NCBI RefSeq assembly: GCF_028858725.1
Contig: NC_084759.1
Coordinates: 90,640,889 to 90,704,888, forward strand
From: Colius striatus
Taxonomy: Eukaryota; Chordata; Aves; Coliiformes; Coliidae
Direction: 5' to 3'
Length of the DNA: 64,000 nt
Shown here: piece after piece, positions 39,551 to 48,734 of the stretch
Numbering within the stretch: the first letter of the stretch is position 1
How the letters are laid out: each line of letters opens with the position of its first letter
Notes under the pieces: generated by a model
The model's database searches: none
Seen by the model: only the letters and a program-made list of their open reading frames with translations
What the model was told of the DNA's origin: nothing
Position numbers and translations under genes: made by a program

Positions 39551-40080
39551 GATAGAATCATAGAATCACAGAATCACAGAATGGTAGGATTGGAAGGGAC
39601 CTTTAGAGATCAAGTCAAACCCCCCGTCAAAGCAGGTCCACCTAGATCAGGTCACTCAGGAACATGTCCAGGCGGGTCTTGAAGACCTCCAAGGAAGGAG
39701 ACTGCACAACCCCTCTGGGCAGCCTGTGCCAGGGCTCCCTCACAGTGAAACAGTTTTTTCTTATGTTTAAATGGAACTTCAGCTTCAGTTTTTTCTTATA
39801 CTTAAGTGGAACTTTTTGTGTTCCAGCTTCATCCCATTGCCCCTTGTCCTGTTGCTAGCTACAATAGAAAAAATGGATGTCCCAAACCTCCTGACATCCA
39901 CCCTTTAGATATTTGTAAATATTGATGAGATCTCCCCTCAGTTTTCTCCTCTCTAGACTAAACAGCCCCAGTTTCCACAGCCTTTCCTCATAAGGAAGAT
40001 GCTCCAGTCCCCTGATCATCTTGGTGGCCCTGTGCTGGACTCTGTCAAAAAGTCCTCTGTCCTTCTTGAGCTGGGGAGTC
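39551..40080 (-). mobile_element. CR1 3' end
   Basis: Three terminal AGAATCA-type repeats at the 3' end, then about 500 bp of tail and ORF2 end. Contains a local duplication of a TTTTTTCTTATGTTTAAATGGAACTT-like block at 39752-39812 (two near copies about 38 bp apart). Confidence 0.9.
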
Positions 40081-41734
40081 CAATCATTCCACTAACTCTA
40101 AAAGTACACTCCTGGGAAACCCTCCTTGTCTTTTGCTAACCCAGATGAGGAAGGTAGGTCCTTTCCAGGACCCTGGTTGTGCTACACTCAAAGGACACTT
40201 CAACAGCTATCCCAGTGCTGCGTAGGTTTCCTGCAGATTTACACCCCTGGTGTTTCTTACTGAGCTAGTGTTATTTCAGCTAGAGCTACTTTACAGTGCT
40301 AAAACTAGTACCATAAATATCGATCTTGGCCTCTGCTCTAAAAAATACAAAACACACCAGTTCTGCTGGATGCTGTGAGCATTTATTTCTCGATGAGCTC
40401 CAGGGAAAGGCTTTAATAGCATATAGCTTAGCATTAACAGTACTGACCTTCTTTTCTAAGCCCCATTGGTTCCTTAGTCAGGTGGCAGCAGAGACATCTA
40501 TTGTTGCAGTTACTGCCCTGAAATTAAGGTCTAAAACAACAATAAAAAGAATTCACATGAGGCAACACAGCTCTTCAGCTGCTTCAAAGTCAGCAGCTTT
40601 GATGCTCGTGCTTTCACAGGACTGACCAAACAGATCGATTAGATCTGCATCAGCCATTCTCCAAATCATAATTAGAAAATTATATTTTCACAGGATTAGA
40701 GCTTCTTGCTTTGAAAATAAACAGCTTGGCTTCAGGTAAAATTTTCCAAGTGAAATAGAGAGCAGAGTTTGATTTCAGCATAGGTCTCCAAACCAATGGC
40801 AGCTTAGCTGGCCTCTGAAATGCAATGGTGGCAGTGCTGAAATGTTAACTTGGGCTTGGGCTTCACCTCACATTGCCCCTCTGAACCCACTTGATGGCAG
40901 GTTTCTACTGCAATTGCTTTTGCAAGGTGTATCTCCTGCTCTGCCTTTTTACCTATGGTAACTAAGGCTCTCTGACACAAAGGCCACAAACACTATGCAG
41001 GCTTGTCTGCTGTCCATGTTATGTACCTGCACACTCACGTCTGACAAAAACAACCCAACCAGAACTGGCCCTCACCTCTTGTTCACATCAGGGAAGGGTT
41101 TGAGTGAGGGCAGGATGAGCACATCACAGCATAGATACCTGAACAGTGCAGCTGCATAGGGCAGAGAGAACCCCTGGGAGCTGAGCAAAATACTATGGCA
41201 AAACCACAGCCTCCCTTGCCCAGGCAAGTCTAGGCACACTACAAGAGGCAAGGGGCTGTTGTTTTCCTCCCATAAGCTCCTCAGGTGTCACACTCTCATC
41301 CTCTCTCAGGGCCTCCCTGCAATCATCCTACTCTTCTCTCTGCACCAAGAGTTTCCTCAGAGACATCACCTCACAAATTCAGCTGGTCTGGTAACACTTT
41401 TCTCAGTGCTCCCATGCCAGTATAGGGTCAGGCAGCCTTTCCCAAGTTATCCCTTCCTCTCCCAAAATGGATCTGACATTTGAGTCCACTCAAAGTCATC
41501 TTCTGTTCCCTCAAGATATCCACACCCCTCAAATTGTTCCCAGATGAAAGAAAATCACAGCAGATGGATCAAAGTAGTCCTCACTAGGTAACTAAAATAA
41601 TATCCTTTGCAAAGATCATCTTGGAGCCTGTGGACTCAGAATGGACATGCTAATCAAGTTTCTAAAGAGCAGGCCAATTTGGCAGCAGGGCTAGGTATCT
41701 TTAACTGAACTACCTTCATTATAATACTAAAAAC
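40081..41734. other. Intergenic, no gene seen
   Basis: Single-copy-looking sequence between a CR1 tail and LTR copy B; nothing supportable. Confidence 0.5.
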
Positions 41735-42021
41735 CACAGTCGCAGGTCAAGACGACCCTACCCAGGTGAAGATCCTTCCCCTGGGCATGCATAGTAGTAA
41801 AATGATCATGTAAGTGGTATTATAATTGTATGCTAATCACTAACCAATCACTGTAATGGGAAGTGTATGAATTCCATCACTTTTGTGTATAAGTAGTGCA
41901 CAGAAACATTTGGCAGGGGTGCTGGCTTTGTGGCATTGCCTCCCAGCACCCATCTCTGCGCAGACACAAAATAGAGCAGCATCTATTGCACACCAGACAC
42001 AAGTCTGCTTTTTGGACAACA
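41735..42021 (+). repeat. Older solo LTR-like repeat, copy B
   Basis: Ends CTGCTTTTTGGACAACA at 42021. It has a TATAAG-type box near 41890 and a downstream block GGTGCTGGCTTTGTGG...CAGACACAAAA that matches, on the opposite strand, the repeats at 33758 and 53521. The 5' end is not clear; I see no primer-binding site after it, so it is treated as solo. The young provirus lies 188 bp to its right. Confidence 0.6.
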
Positions 42022-42208
42022 AAACGACTGCCCCAGTATCACCCATGCAGAACTCATGGGGCCTTGTTTCACAGGCCAGCAAGGAGACAGGAGCCTGAGC
42101 TTCCCCGTGTGCCATGTCAGAGGTCCCTCCTGCTCAGAGAGGGTCCCAGCTGGGGCCAGGGCAGCCACATCGGGGAGAGGGCACGCTGCAGAATGGGGGA
42201 AGTTGACT

Positions 42209-42731
42209 TGATGTAGAGCTTTATAATAACATGTGCTAATAAACCTTATCCTAACTTATCGCAATAGTATAAAGCTTATTTCTCAGACAGGACAAAATTC
42301 ACACAAGCTGTAAAAGGTCACGCTTATCTCCTCACACAATACCTCCGGGGTCCTCCAACTTCCTTGAGGGCAGAAACTGGTTCTGCGAGGGGCCAAGCGA
42401 TATCTGAAGATCAGGGGTGAGAAAGCCTCAGGACTTATCAGCCTTCATCTCCCAAGGCCCCAAAGACCATCACCGGCCATCACCGGGAGACATCACGCAA
42501 ATGAAAGGAAGAAAAGACCTAACTTACATGTGAAATCGGGGACAGGTTGTGTCTTTGTCTAGGCGGATAATGTCATCATATGATTTTGTAACTTTGTAAC
42601 AAATATAAGTCAAGCAAGTTGCCGAGTTGGGGGCGCACGTTTGTGGTGGAACGATCCCCCGTGCGCCCGGCGCCGAATAAACATACCTTCTTTATAACTC
42701 TTTGAGTTATAGAGTTTGATTCCGCAAGTCA
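42209..42731 (+). repeat. 5' LTR of the provirus
   Basis: 523 bp, TGATGT...AAGTCA. A TATA-like TATAAG lies at 42604-42609 and AATAAA at 42676-42681, so U3 is about 420 bp, R contains the poly(A) signal, and U5 is short. Reading it against the 3' LTR base by base I find one difference, G here versus T at the matching site (42661 versus 49187). Confidence 0.96.
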
Positions 42732-42734
42732 TTT

Positions 42735-42752
42735 TGGCACCCCAGATGGGAC
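42735..42752 (+). other. Primer-binding site matching tRNA-Arg(CCU)
   Basis: TGGCACCCCAGATGGGAC begins 3 bases after the LTR. It is the exact complement of the 3' end of a vertebrate tRNA-Arg(CCU) isodecoder (ending GTCCCATCTGGGGTG plus CCA) over all 18 bases. Pro, Lys, Trp and Gln primer sites do not fit. Identified from remembered tRNA sequence, so a tRNA database check would confirm the isodecoder. Confidence 0.82.
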
Positions 42753-42884
42753 GCGCTCTGCTCGGCTGCAGGAGCGACTGAGGAACGGACGTCCTAGCCG
42801 CGGCCCGAGTCTTTTTCTTCGGAGGAACTCCGCTCCCAGCCGCTCACTGCGGGAGCAGACAACGACCATCTATCCTGCGGACAA

Positions 42885-42932
42885 GGTATGTGAAAGAGGG
42901 AAAGGGACCGCGGTCGGGGCGATCGGTAAGTC
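42885..42932 (+). promoter_or_regulatory. Two candidate splice donors in the proviral leader
   Basis: AAG|GTATGT (cut after 42885) and CGG|TAAGT-type CG|GTAAGT (GT at 42926). Either could serve as the donor for a subgenomic env message in the ancestral virus. Both lie upstream of the tandem array, so spliced RNA would lack the array and only genomic RNA would carry it. Confidence 0.55.
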
Positions 42933-42985
42933 GCGCAGAGACGTCTGGCGCACGACAGAGTCCCCGTGTAAGTTGGGAAGAATCT

Positions 42986-44195
42986 CGGCATTGGGGGGGG
43001 GGTTACCTGGTTTTCGTAACTCAGAGGCCCCAGTCGGCATTGGGGGGGGGGTTACTTGGTATTCGTAACTCAGAGGCCCCAGTCGGCATTGGGGGGGAGT
43101 TACTTGGTATTCGTAACTCAGAGGCCCCAACTGGCATTGGGGGGGGGTTACCTGGTTTTCGTAACTCAGAGGCCCCAGTCGGCATTGGGGGGGGGGTTAC
43201 TTGGTATTCGTAACTCAGAGGCCCCAGCCGACATTGGGGGGGAGTTACTTGGTATTCGTAACTCAGAGGCCCCAGTCGGCATTGGGGGGGAGTTACTTGG
43301 TATTCGTAACTCAGAGGCCCCAGTCGGCATTGGGGGGGAGTTACTTGGTATTCGTAACTCAGAGGCCCCAGTCGGCATTGGGGGGGAGTTACTTGGTATT
43401 CGTAACTCAGAGGCCCCAACTGGCATTGGGGGGGGGTTACCTGGTTTTCGTAACTCAGAGGCCCCAACTGGCATTGGGGGGGGGGTTACTTGGTTTTCGT
43501 AACTCAGAGGCCCCAGTCGGCATTGGGGGGGAGTTACTTGGTATTCGTAACTCAGAGGCCCCAACTGGCATTGGGGGGGGGTTACTTGGTATTCGTAACT
43601 CAGAGGCCCCAACTGGCATTGGGGGGGGGTTACTTGGTATTCGTAACTCAGAGGCCCCAACTGGCATTGGGGGGGGGTTACTTGGTATTCGTAACTCAGA
43701 GGCCCCAGCCGACATTGGGGGGGGGTTACTTGGTATTTGTAACTCAGAGGCCCCAGCCGACATTGGGGGGGGGTTACTTGGTATTCGTAACTCAGAGGCC
43801 CCAGCCGACATTGGGGGGGGGTTACTTGGTATTCGTAACTCAGAGGCCCCAGCCGACATTGGGGGGGGGTTACTTGGTATTTGTAACTCAGAGACCCCAA
43901 CTGGCATTGGGGGGGAGTTACTTGGTTTTCGTAACTCAGAGGCCCCAGCCGACATTGGGGGGGGGTTACTTGGTATTTGTAACTCAGAGGCCCCAGCCGA
44001 CATTGGGGGGGGGTTACTTGGTATTCGTAACTCAGAGGCCCCAGCCGACATTGGGGGGGGGTTACTTGGTATTTGTAACTCAGAGACCCCAACTGGCATT
44101 GGGGGGGAGTTACTTGGTTTTCGTAACTCAGAGGCCCCAGCCGACATTGCGGGGGGGTTACTTGGTATTTGTAACTCAGAGGCCCCAGTCGAGAT
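42986..44195 (+). repeat. Tandem array, 25 copies of a ~48-bp unit, in the proviral leader
   Basis: I count 25 occurrences of the core GTAACTCAGAG(G/A)CCCCA at about 48-bp spacing; length varies only in a G-run of about 7-11. Each unit contains two inverted repeats: CCCCA/TGGGG around an 8-base loop, and GAGTTAC/GTAACTC (or GGGTTAC, keeping a G-U pair) around a 9-base loop. Three loop variants occur: GTCGGC (7 copies), ACTGGC (8) and GCCGAC (9), plus one degenerate last copy. The unit is a multiple of three bases and free of stops in several frames, which creates open frames of up to 345 codons that I do not regard as genes. Confidence 0.95.
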
Positions 44196-44794
44196 TCATA
44201 TGGTTACAGGGCGAATTCGCATGACATCTTGGTTTTAGTTTGCAGCTGCGGAAGGGATAACAACTGGTATAATAATAATAGTATTGTGGCATTGGAAGTA
44301 CCCGGGCTTATTTGTATTTAAGATAAACAGATATTGTAAAGTTGTGATGTGTGTGTGTATTGAGTGTTAAATGAATGAGACGCAGTCTGACTGCGAAGCG
44401 AGTGTGGAGTCCTTATCCGCGGTTCCGTATCTCCGCCAGGAGACCGTCCGGAGACGGATGAAGCGTGTCAAGTAATTGTAGTGTTTGTTAACTTGTCTAC
44501 ATATGTTTTATGTGAACTAAGGGAGCCAAGAAATATTTTAATAGTACTGTTTTACACTATCAAGGTAGAAGATAAGGAACGTGAACGAGTTTCCCGGTGG
44601 CTTCAGCTCCCCGGTGTTAATGCATTAACGAAAACTTTATAGTGCCCTGGGGGGGGTGGGGAGAAGATCCCGCCCCAAACGGGAGGATCCGGAGTATATA
44701 AATATCAGGGAATATACTTAACTTTTGTGTGTAAATTATACAGCGGAGAAGCAAGAACTCCATCCACTGCCCCCATTCGAAATTCCCTGTTTGA
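44196..44794 (+). other. Rest of proviral 5' leader
   Basis: Untranslated sequence between the tandem array and the gag-proximal open frame. It contains a TG run (44345-44360) and AATAATAATA (44269 onward). No coding homology seen. Confidence 0.6.
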
Positions 44795-45019
44795 AACGCC
44801 CCTTTTGGAACATACTGGGTGGGTAAAACTGAAGCGTACTTTTTGCTAGAAAATATAACTAATAGCATTGGAAGGGGTGGTGACTACGATAAGCATTGGT
44901 GCTGGTGTCCAGAGTGTGAAGAACACATAGCTGAGATTACAACCGTGTTTTGTGACTGGGGGTTAGGGTTACCTATTTTGAGAAACATTTCGGAGAAAGA
45001 GTTACAAAGAGTAATTTGA
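44795..45019 (+). pseudogene. Open frame just upstream of and in frame with gag (glyco-gag-like leader, broken)
   Basis: A 74-codon open stretch without ATG ends at TGA 45017-45019, only 15 bases before the gag ATG and in the same reading frame. Its middle has a Cys/His cluster (HWCWCPECEEH). Some gammaretroviruses begin an N-terminally extended Gag at a non-AUG codon in exactly this position. Here one stop codon separates the extension from gag. The only G/CTG-type start I note is GTG at 44819. Function as an extension is inference from frame and position. Confidence 0.45.
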
Positions 45020-45034
45020 GAATATAGAAAAATA

Positions 45035-45534
45035 ATGGGAAGCACTCAGAGTGTGAGAGCCGAGAAAAGCCCATTAGGATGCATATTGGCACATTGGAAA
45101 GATCTTGTGGGGACTAGGGGTACAAAAAGTAAAAAAAAACACTTATAAAATACTGCAACCAATGGTGGCCGCTCTATAAACTAGATGATGGGGAGAAGTG
45201 GCCTCAAAATGGAACTCTGAATTATAATACCCTCCTACAGTTAATGTTGTTTTTAAGGAGGGAAGGAAAATGGGATGAGGCTTCTTATGTAGATATGTTT
45301 TTCACTCTGAGAAATTACCCAGAGTGGCAGCAGGCTTGTGGGCTAACTCCTCCCCAAGATCCCCTGGTACCGGCCCTAGAACAAGAAAACAGGGGAAGAC
45401 TAAAAAGGTGCTGTTCGTCCTGTAGTGTTGGACAACACTGCACCAATAGAGATAAGGTGTATCAGGCAAATGATTTAGAAAGCCTAGAAGGCTTTTCTCC
45501 ATGCCCCCTCCTAATGAAAGGGGGACAGAAGTAA
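45035..45534 (+). pseudogene. gag matrix region, frameshifted
   Basis: Begins MGSTQS, with Gly2 placed for N-myristoylation, so this is taken as the Gag start. The first 37 codons end at TAA 45146-45148; homology-like coding resumes in another frame right after a run of nine A (45131-45139) and continues to 45534 (LQLMLFLRREGKWDE, YPEWQQACGL). The shift at a homopolymer could be a true indel or a sequencing error. A second frame change between about 45480 and 45534 leads into the capsid frame. Confidence 0.8.
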
Positions 45535-46418
45535 TAAAAGAGAAAATGAGAATGGAATATATGGGTCCTCAGGGGACAGTGAATATGGGCGTGCCTACTG
45601 GCAACCAGGGCCCTCCTCCAACAATGAGTATAAATATGAATGACAGAGGAACTTTACCTGGCCCTGCAATGGGTCCTGGTCCTTCTGTGGGACCAGACAG
45701 GACTGTAAATATGGGAACACCACCAATACCAGACAAAGGAACAGTGAAAAATGAGCCACAGGGCCCTGGATTCAGTCCCATTACATCAAGGACTCTGAGT
45801 AAAGTGGATCCAATAATTCAAGCCCCGCTGAGACAGGAGATGAGCCCAAAGGGGCCTGCAAAAATAAAGGTTCCTTTTACCATTAATGACTTAGATTCCT
45901 GGAAGGAAACAGTAAGAGATTACCGAGAGGACCCTATAGGCATTGCTAAAAGGTTTGATATGATTATTAAAACTTTAGATCCAGACTGGGGAGACATAAA
46001 TGCTATGTTGGATGCACTAACCGAAACAGAAAGGCTGTTGGTATTGAAAACACAAGTACAGGCCCAAATTACAGAAGAGACATTAGTGGGACAGACAGTT
46101 GATCAGCGTATACCTTTGACAGACCCAGGGTGGGATCCAAATGATCATGACGATTATCAGCAGTTGCAACAATATCAACAGTGGATAAAATATGGGTTGG
46201 AAAATTGGTCAATGTTATATGCCATAAGACAAGGCCCTTCTGAAACCCCTTCAGAATTTCTAGATAGAATAAGACTTGCTATGAATCCGCTGGTTACACT
46301 AAAGCTGGGGAAAAATGAAAAACAAGTAGAATTTCTAATAGATACAGGGGCGACATTTTCGGTCTTAAATGTTTTGGCCTTAAACTGTTACCGCAAAGTA
46401 ATGATTATGTTATGGTGA
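45501..46418 (+). pseudogene. gag p12/capsid joined in frame to protease N-terminus
   Basis: A Pro/Gly/Met-rich spacer with a repeated TVNMG motif, then a gammaretroviral CA-like core ([45 protein letters not shown]). Near 46290 the capsid passes directly into protease sequence ([11 protein letters not shown]; catalytic DTG at 46341-46349), so the end of CA, nucleocapsid with its zinc knuckle and the gag-pol junction are deleted. After the active site the frame slips at about 46385 and hits TGA at 46416, then returns to the original frame near 46445, a pair of compensating indels. Confidence 0.85.
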
Positions 46419-46436
46419 TGGGAGCCACTGGTCAAT

Positions 46437-47222
46437 GTGAAAAGTCATACTTTTGAGTCCTTAAAGTACAAATTGGGGAAAGCAAGTAAAATTCACAGGT
46501 TTTTGTATATGCCCAATGCCCCAAAAGCTCTTTTGGGAAGAGATTTACTGGAGCAGTTGCAAGCCACGATTAAATTTGAAAATGGTCACATTAGCTTGGA
46601 GGTGAATGGTCAAAATTATATACAAATTATGAGCCTGTTACTAACTAATATCGATACGGAAGGAAACATTAACGAAGACATCATGAACCAAGTACATCCA
46701 GGAGTATGGGCCACAGATGTACCCAGAAGGGCAAAGAATGCCCTACCAGTGGAGGTAAAACTTAAAGGACAACAGCCGGTAAGGACTAAACAGTATCCCT
46801 TGAGGAGGGAGGACAGGGAGGGGATTAAACCAATAATAGAAAAATTCTTACAGTTAGGACTTTTAAGAGAGTGTGAGTCCAGCTTTAACACTCCCATATT
46901 ACCAGTCCGCAAGCCGGATGGGTCTTATCAGATAGTCCAAGGTTTGCGGACAGTCAATAGAATAACTGAGGACCTCTACCCCGAGGTAGCAAACTTTTAC
47001 ACCCTGTTAACTATGCTAACACCTGACTTAACTTGGTTTACTGTTTTAGATTTAAAGGATGCCTTCTTTTGCCTCCCTCTCCATGAAGCCAGCGAGAAAG
47101 TATTTGCATTTGAATGGGAAAGTCCTAAAAGTGTACGTAAAACTCAGCTTAAACTCAGCTTACTTGGACTGTGCTGCCTCAAGGATTCAAAAATAGCCCC
47201 ACCATATTTGGCAACCAGCTAG
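46437..47222 (+). pseudogene. Protease C-terminus and first half of reverse transcriptase
   Basis: Same frame as the capsid-protease piece. It includes the protease flap-distal end (PKALLGRDLLEQL) and RT fingers and palm with TKQYPLRREDREGI and motif A LDLKDAFF (catalytic Asp at 47049-47051). An 11-bp tandem duplication of AACTCAGCTTA (47141-47151 and 47152-47162) shifts the frame, and the open frame then ends at TAG 47220-47222. Confidence 0.85.
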
Positions 47223-47345
47223 CCAAAGATCTCGAATCATGGGAAGCCCCATCTGAAGAAGGGAAACTCCTGCAGTATGTGGACGATATATTGATCGCTA
47301 CCAAAATAAAGGATGCCTGTCTCACCTGGATGCCCTTTATGTGAT
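47163..47345 (+). pseudogene. Reverse transcriptase palm with YVDD, out of frame
   Basis: Downstream of the 11-bp duplication the RT reading continues in another frame (LPQGFKNSPTIFGNQLAKDL), with the catalytic YVDD at 47276-47287. Shortly afterwards the homology jumps towards the RNase H side, so the thumb is mostly missing. Confidence 0.8.
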
Positions 47346-48060
47346 GATGAATCTACAATGGAATGAAGAAGCTGCATGGACCTTTGATTAGATAAAGAAG
47401 GCTCTGATGTCTGCCCCAGCCTTAGGACTTCCAGATGTGAGTAAACCATTTTTTTTCTTCTCACACGAAAGCCCAGGATTTGGGCCCATATCGTTGGGCA
47501 GTTGCTTATTTTTCCAAACAGCTGGATGCAGCAGCAAAAGGCTGGCCTGAATGTTTGGGGCAGTTGCAGCCATTGTAATAAACATTCAAGAGGCCCAGAA
47601 ATTTACTCTGGGCCAGAAGACGACAGTGCTGGTGTCTCACACAGTATCGTCAGTTTCAGAAGAGAAAAGGGGGACACTTGCTCTCTCTCCCTAAAGATTC
47701 TTAAAATATCAAGCCATAATAGTGGAACAGGATGATGTGGAAATTGTGGTCACTAACATTATCAGTCCAGCTTCATTTCTTAGCAGAAACTCAGGAGAAT
47801 CAGTGCAGCACGATTGCTTAGAGACCACCGAAGCAGTATATTCAAGTCACCTGGACCTGAAGGAGACCCATCTGGACAATATGGAAAGCTGGTTTACAGA
47901 TGGACTTGATGCCATACAACTCCCTGAGAAAGTGGCTATTATGCATGAGGGCGCACCAAAAAGTAAGCTCGGAGTTGGAAAGAGGAAATGAGCTGGCGGA
48001 CAGAGAGGCAAAACAGGCTGCAAAAGGAGAGGTAAGGTTTGAGGGAGCCTTGATTCCAGA
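47346..48060 (+). pseudogene. RT connection and RNase H remnants
   Basis: Fragments in different frames: SAPALGLPD, YFSKQLDAAAKGWPECL, VEQDDVEIVVTN, a segment with WFTDG and NELADREAKQAAKGE, the last being typical of the RNase H C-terminal part. Several stops and deletions lie between them; no complete RNase H catalytic set can be assembled. Confidence 0.75.
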
Positions 48061-48153
48061 TGGACAAATCTCCCTGGAAGGTAAGCCTAATTATACTAAA
48101 AAGGATAAGAAATTGATCACAGATCTAGAGGGCACATATAATGAGGAAGGATT

Positions 48154-48475
48154 GTGGGCTGTTACCCCACAAGGAAAATTAGTATGGTCTTTAGTGAGCG
48201 AAGAACAAAAAGGAACACTGGGGAGGCAGAGGCTCTGCACAGACATCTAATCAGGCAAATTATAGCCAGGAATTTATATAGTACTGTAAAACAAGTAACT
48301 AGCCAATGTGATCTTTGCCTCCAAACTAATCCAAAGAACGTTCCTAAACCAGAGATGGGTCAAATTGGCAGAGAGAAGGGACCTGTTAGTGCTAACTGAC
48401 ACCTTTTCAGGTTGGCCAAAGGCATTTCCCACAAGAACAGCAAAAGCGTGAGAAGTGACAAGAGTTATGAAGTAA
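48154..48475 (+). pseudogene. Integrase N-terminal fragment
   Basis: Contains the zinc-binding region end (SQCDLCLQTNP), and in a second frame the start of the catalytic core with LTDTFSGWPKAF (first catalytic Asp at 48398-48400), ending at TGA 48449-48451. The rest of integrase is absent: sequence changes to env near 48480. Confidence 0.78.
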
Positions 48476-48479
48476 ATTA

Positions 48480-48634
48480 ACTTCATGGTTACCTAACTTT
48501 GCTGGGTTGAAAGAACTTTTGTGGTAATAAGTCTGATAATTGTTATCATTGTGCTATTTGTCATCTGTATCAGATGTTTCTTTTGTTGTCAGCACCGGAG
48601 ATGCATGCTCTTAAGTGGAAAGAACACCAGCTAA
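48480..48634 (+). pseudogene. env transmembrane-subunit tail remnant
   Basis: A short pre-membrane segment WLPNFAGLKELF in one frame, then after a one-base shift at a CTTTT run a hydrophobic stretch of about 17 residues (VVISLIIVIIVLFVICI) followed by a Cys-rich cytoplasmic tail and TAA at 48632-48634. This is the C-terminal end of a retroviral envelope TM protein. Surface subunit, fusion peptide and most of the ectodomain are missing. Confidence 0.72.
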
Positions 48635-48719
48635 GACAAGCCTGATTCAAATAAGTACTTTAGTAAAATCCTTAATAAGGAATCACTGTATCAATAGTAA
48701 AAGAATTTACTAATTTTAT

Positions 48720-48733
48720 AGAAAAAGGGGGGA
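48720..48733 (+). other. Proviral polypurine tract
   Basis: AGAAAAAGGGGGGA ends one base before the 3' LTR; position and composition fit the plus-strand primer of reverse transcription. Confidence 0.85.
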
Positions 48734-48734
48734 T

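Noticed and set aside
42986-44195. Possible CRISPR-like array
   Set aside because: Units are contiguous with no unique spacers, inside a vertebrate retroviral leader.
43201-44238. Open frames of 230-345 codons on both strands with 16-residue repeats
   Set aside because: They arise because the 48-bp unit is a multiple of three and lacks stops in several frames; no start context, no homology, and they lie in the untranslated proviral leader.
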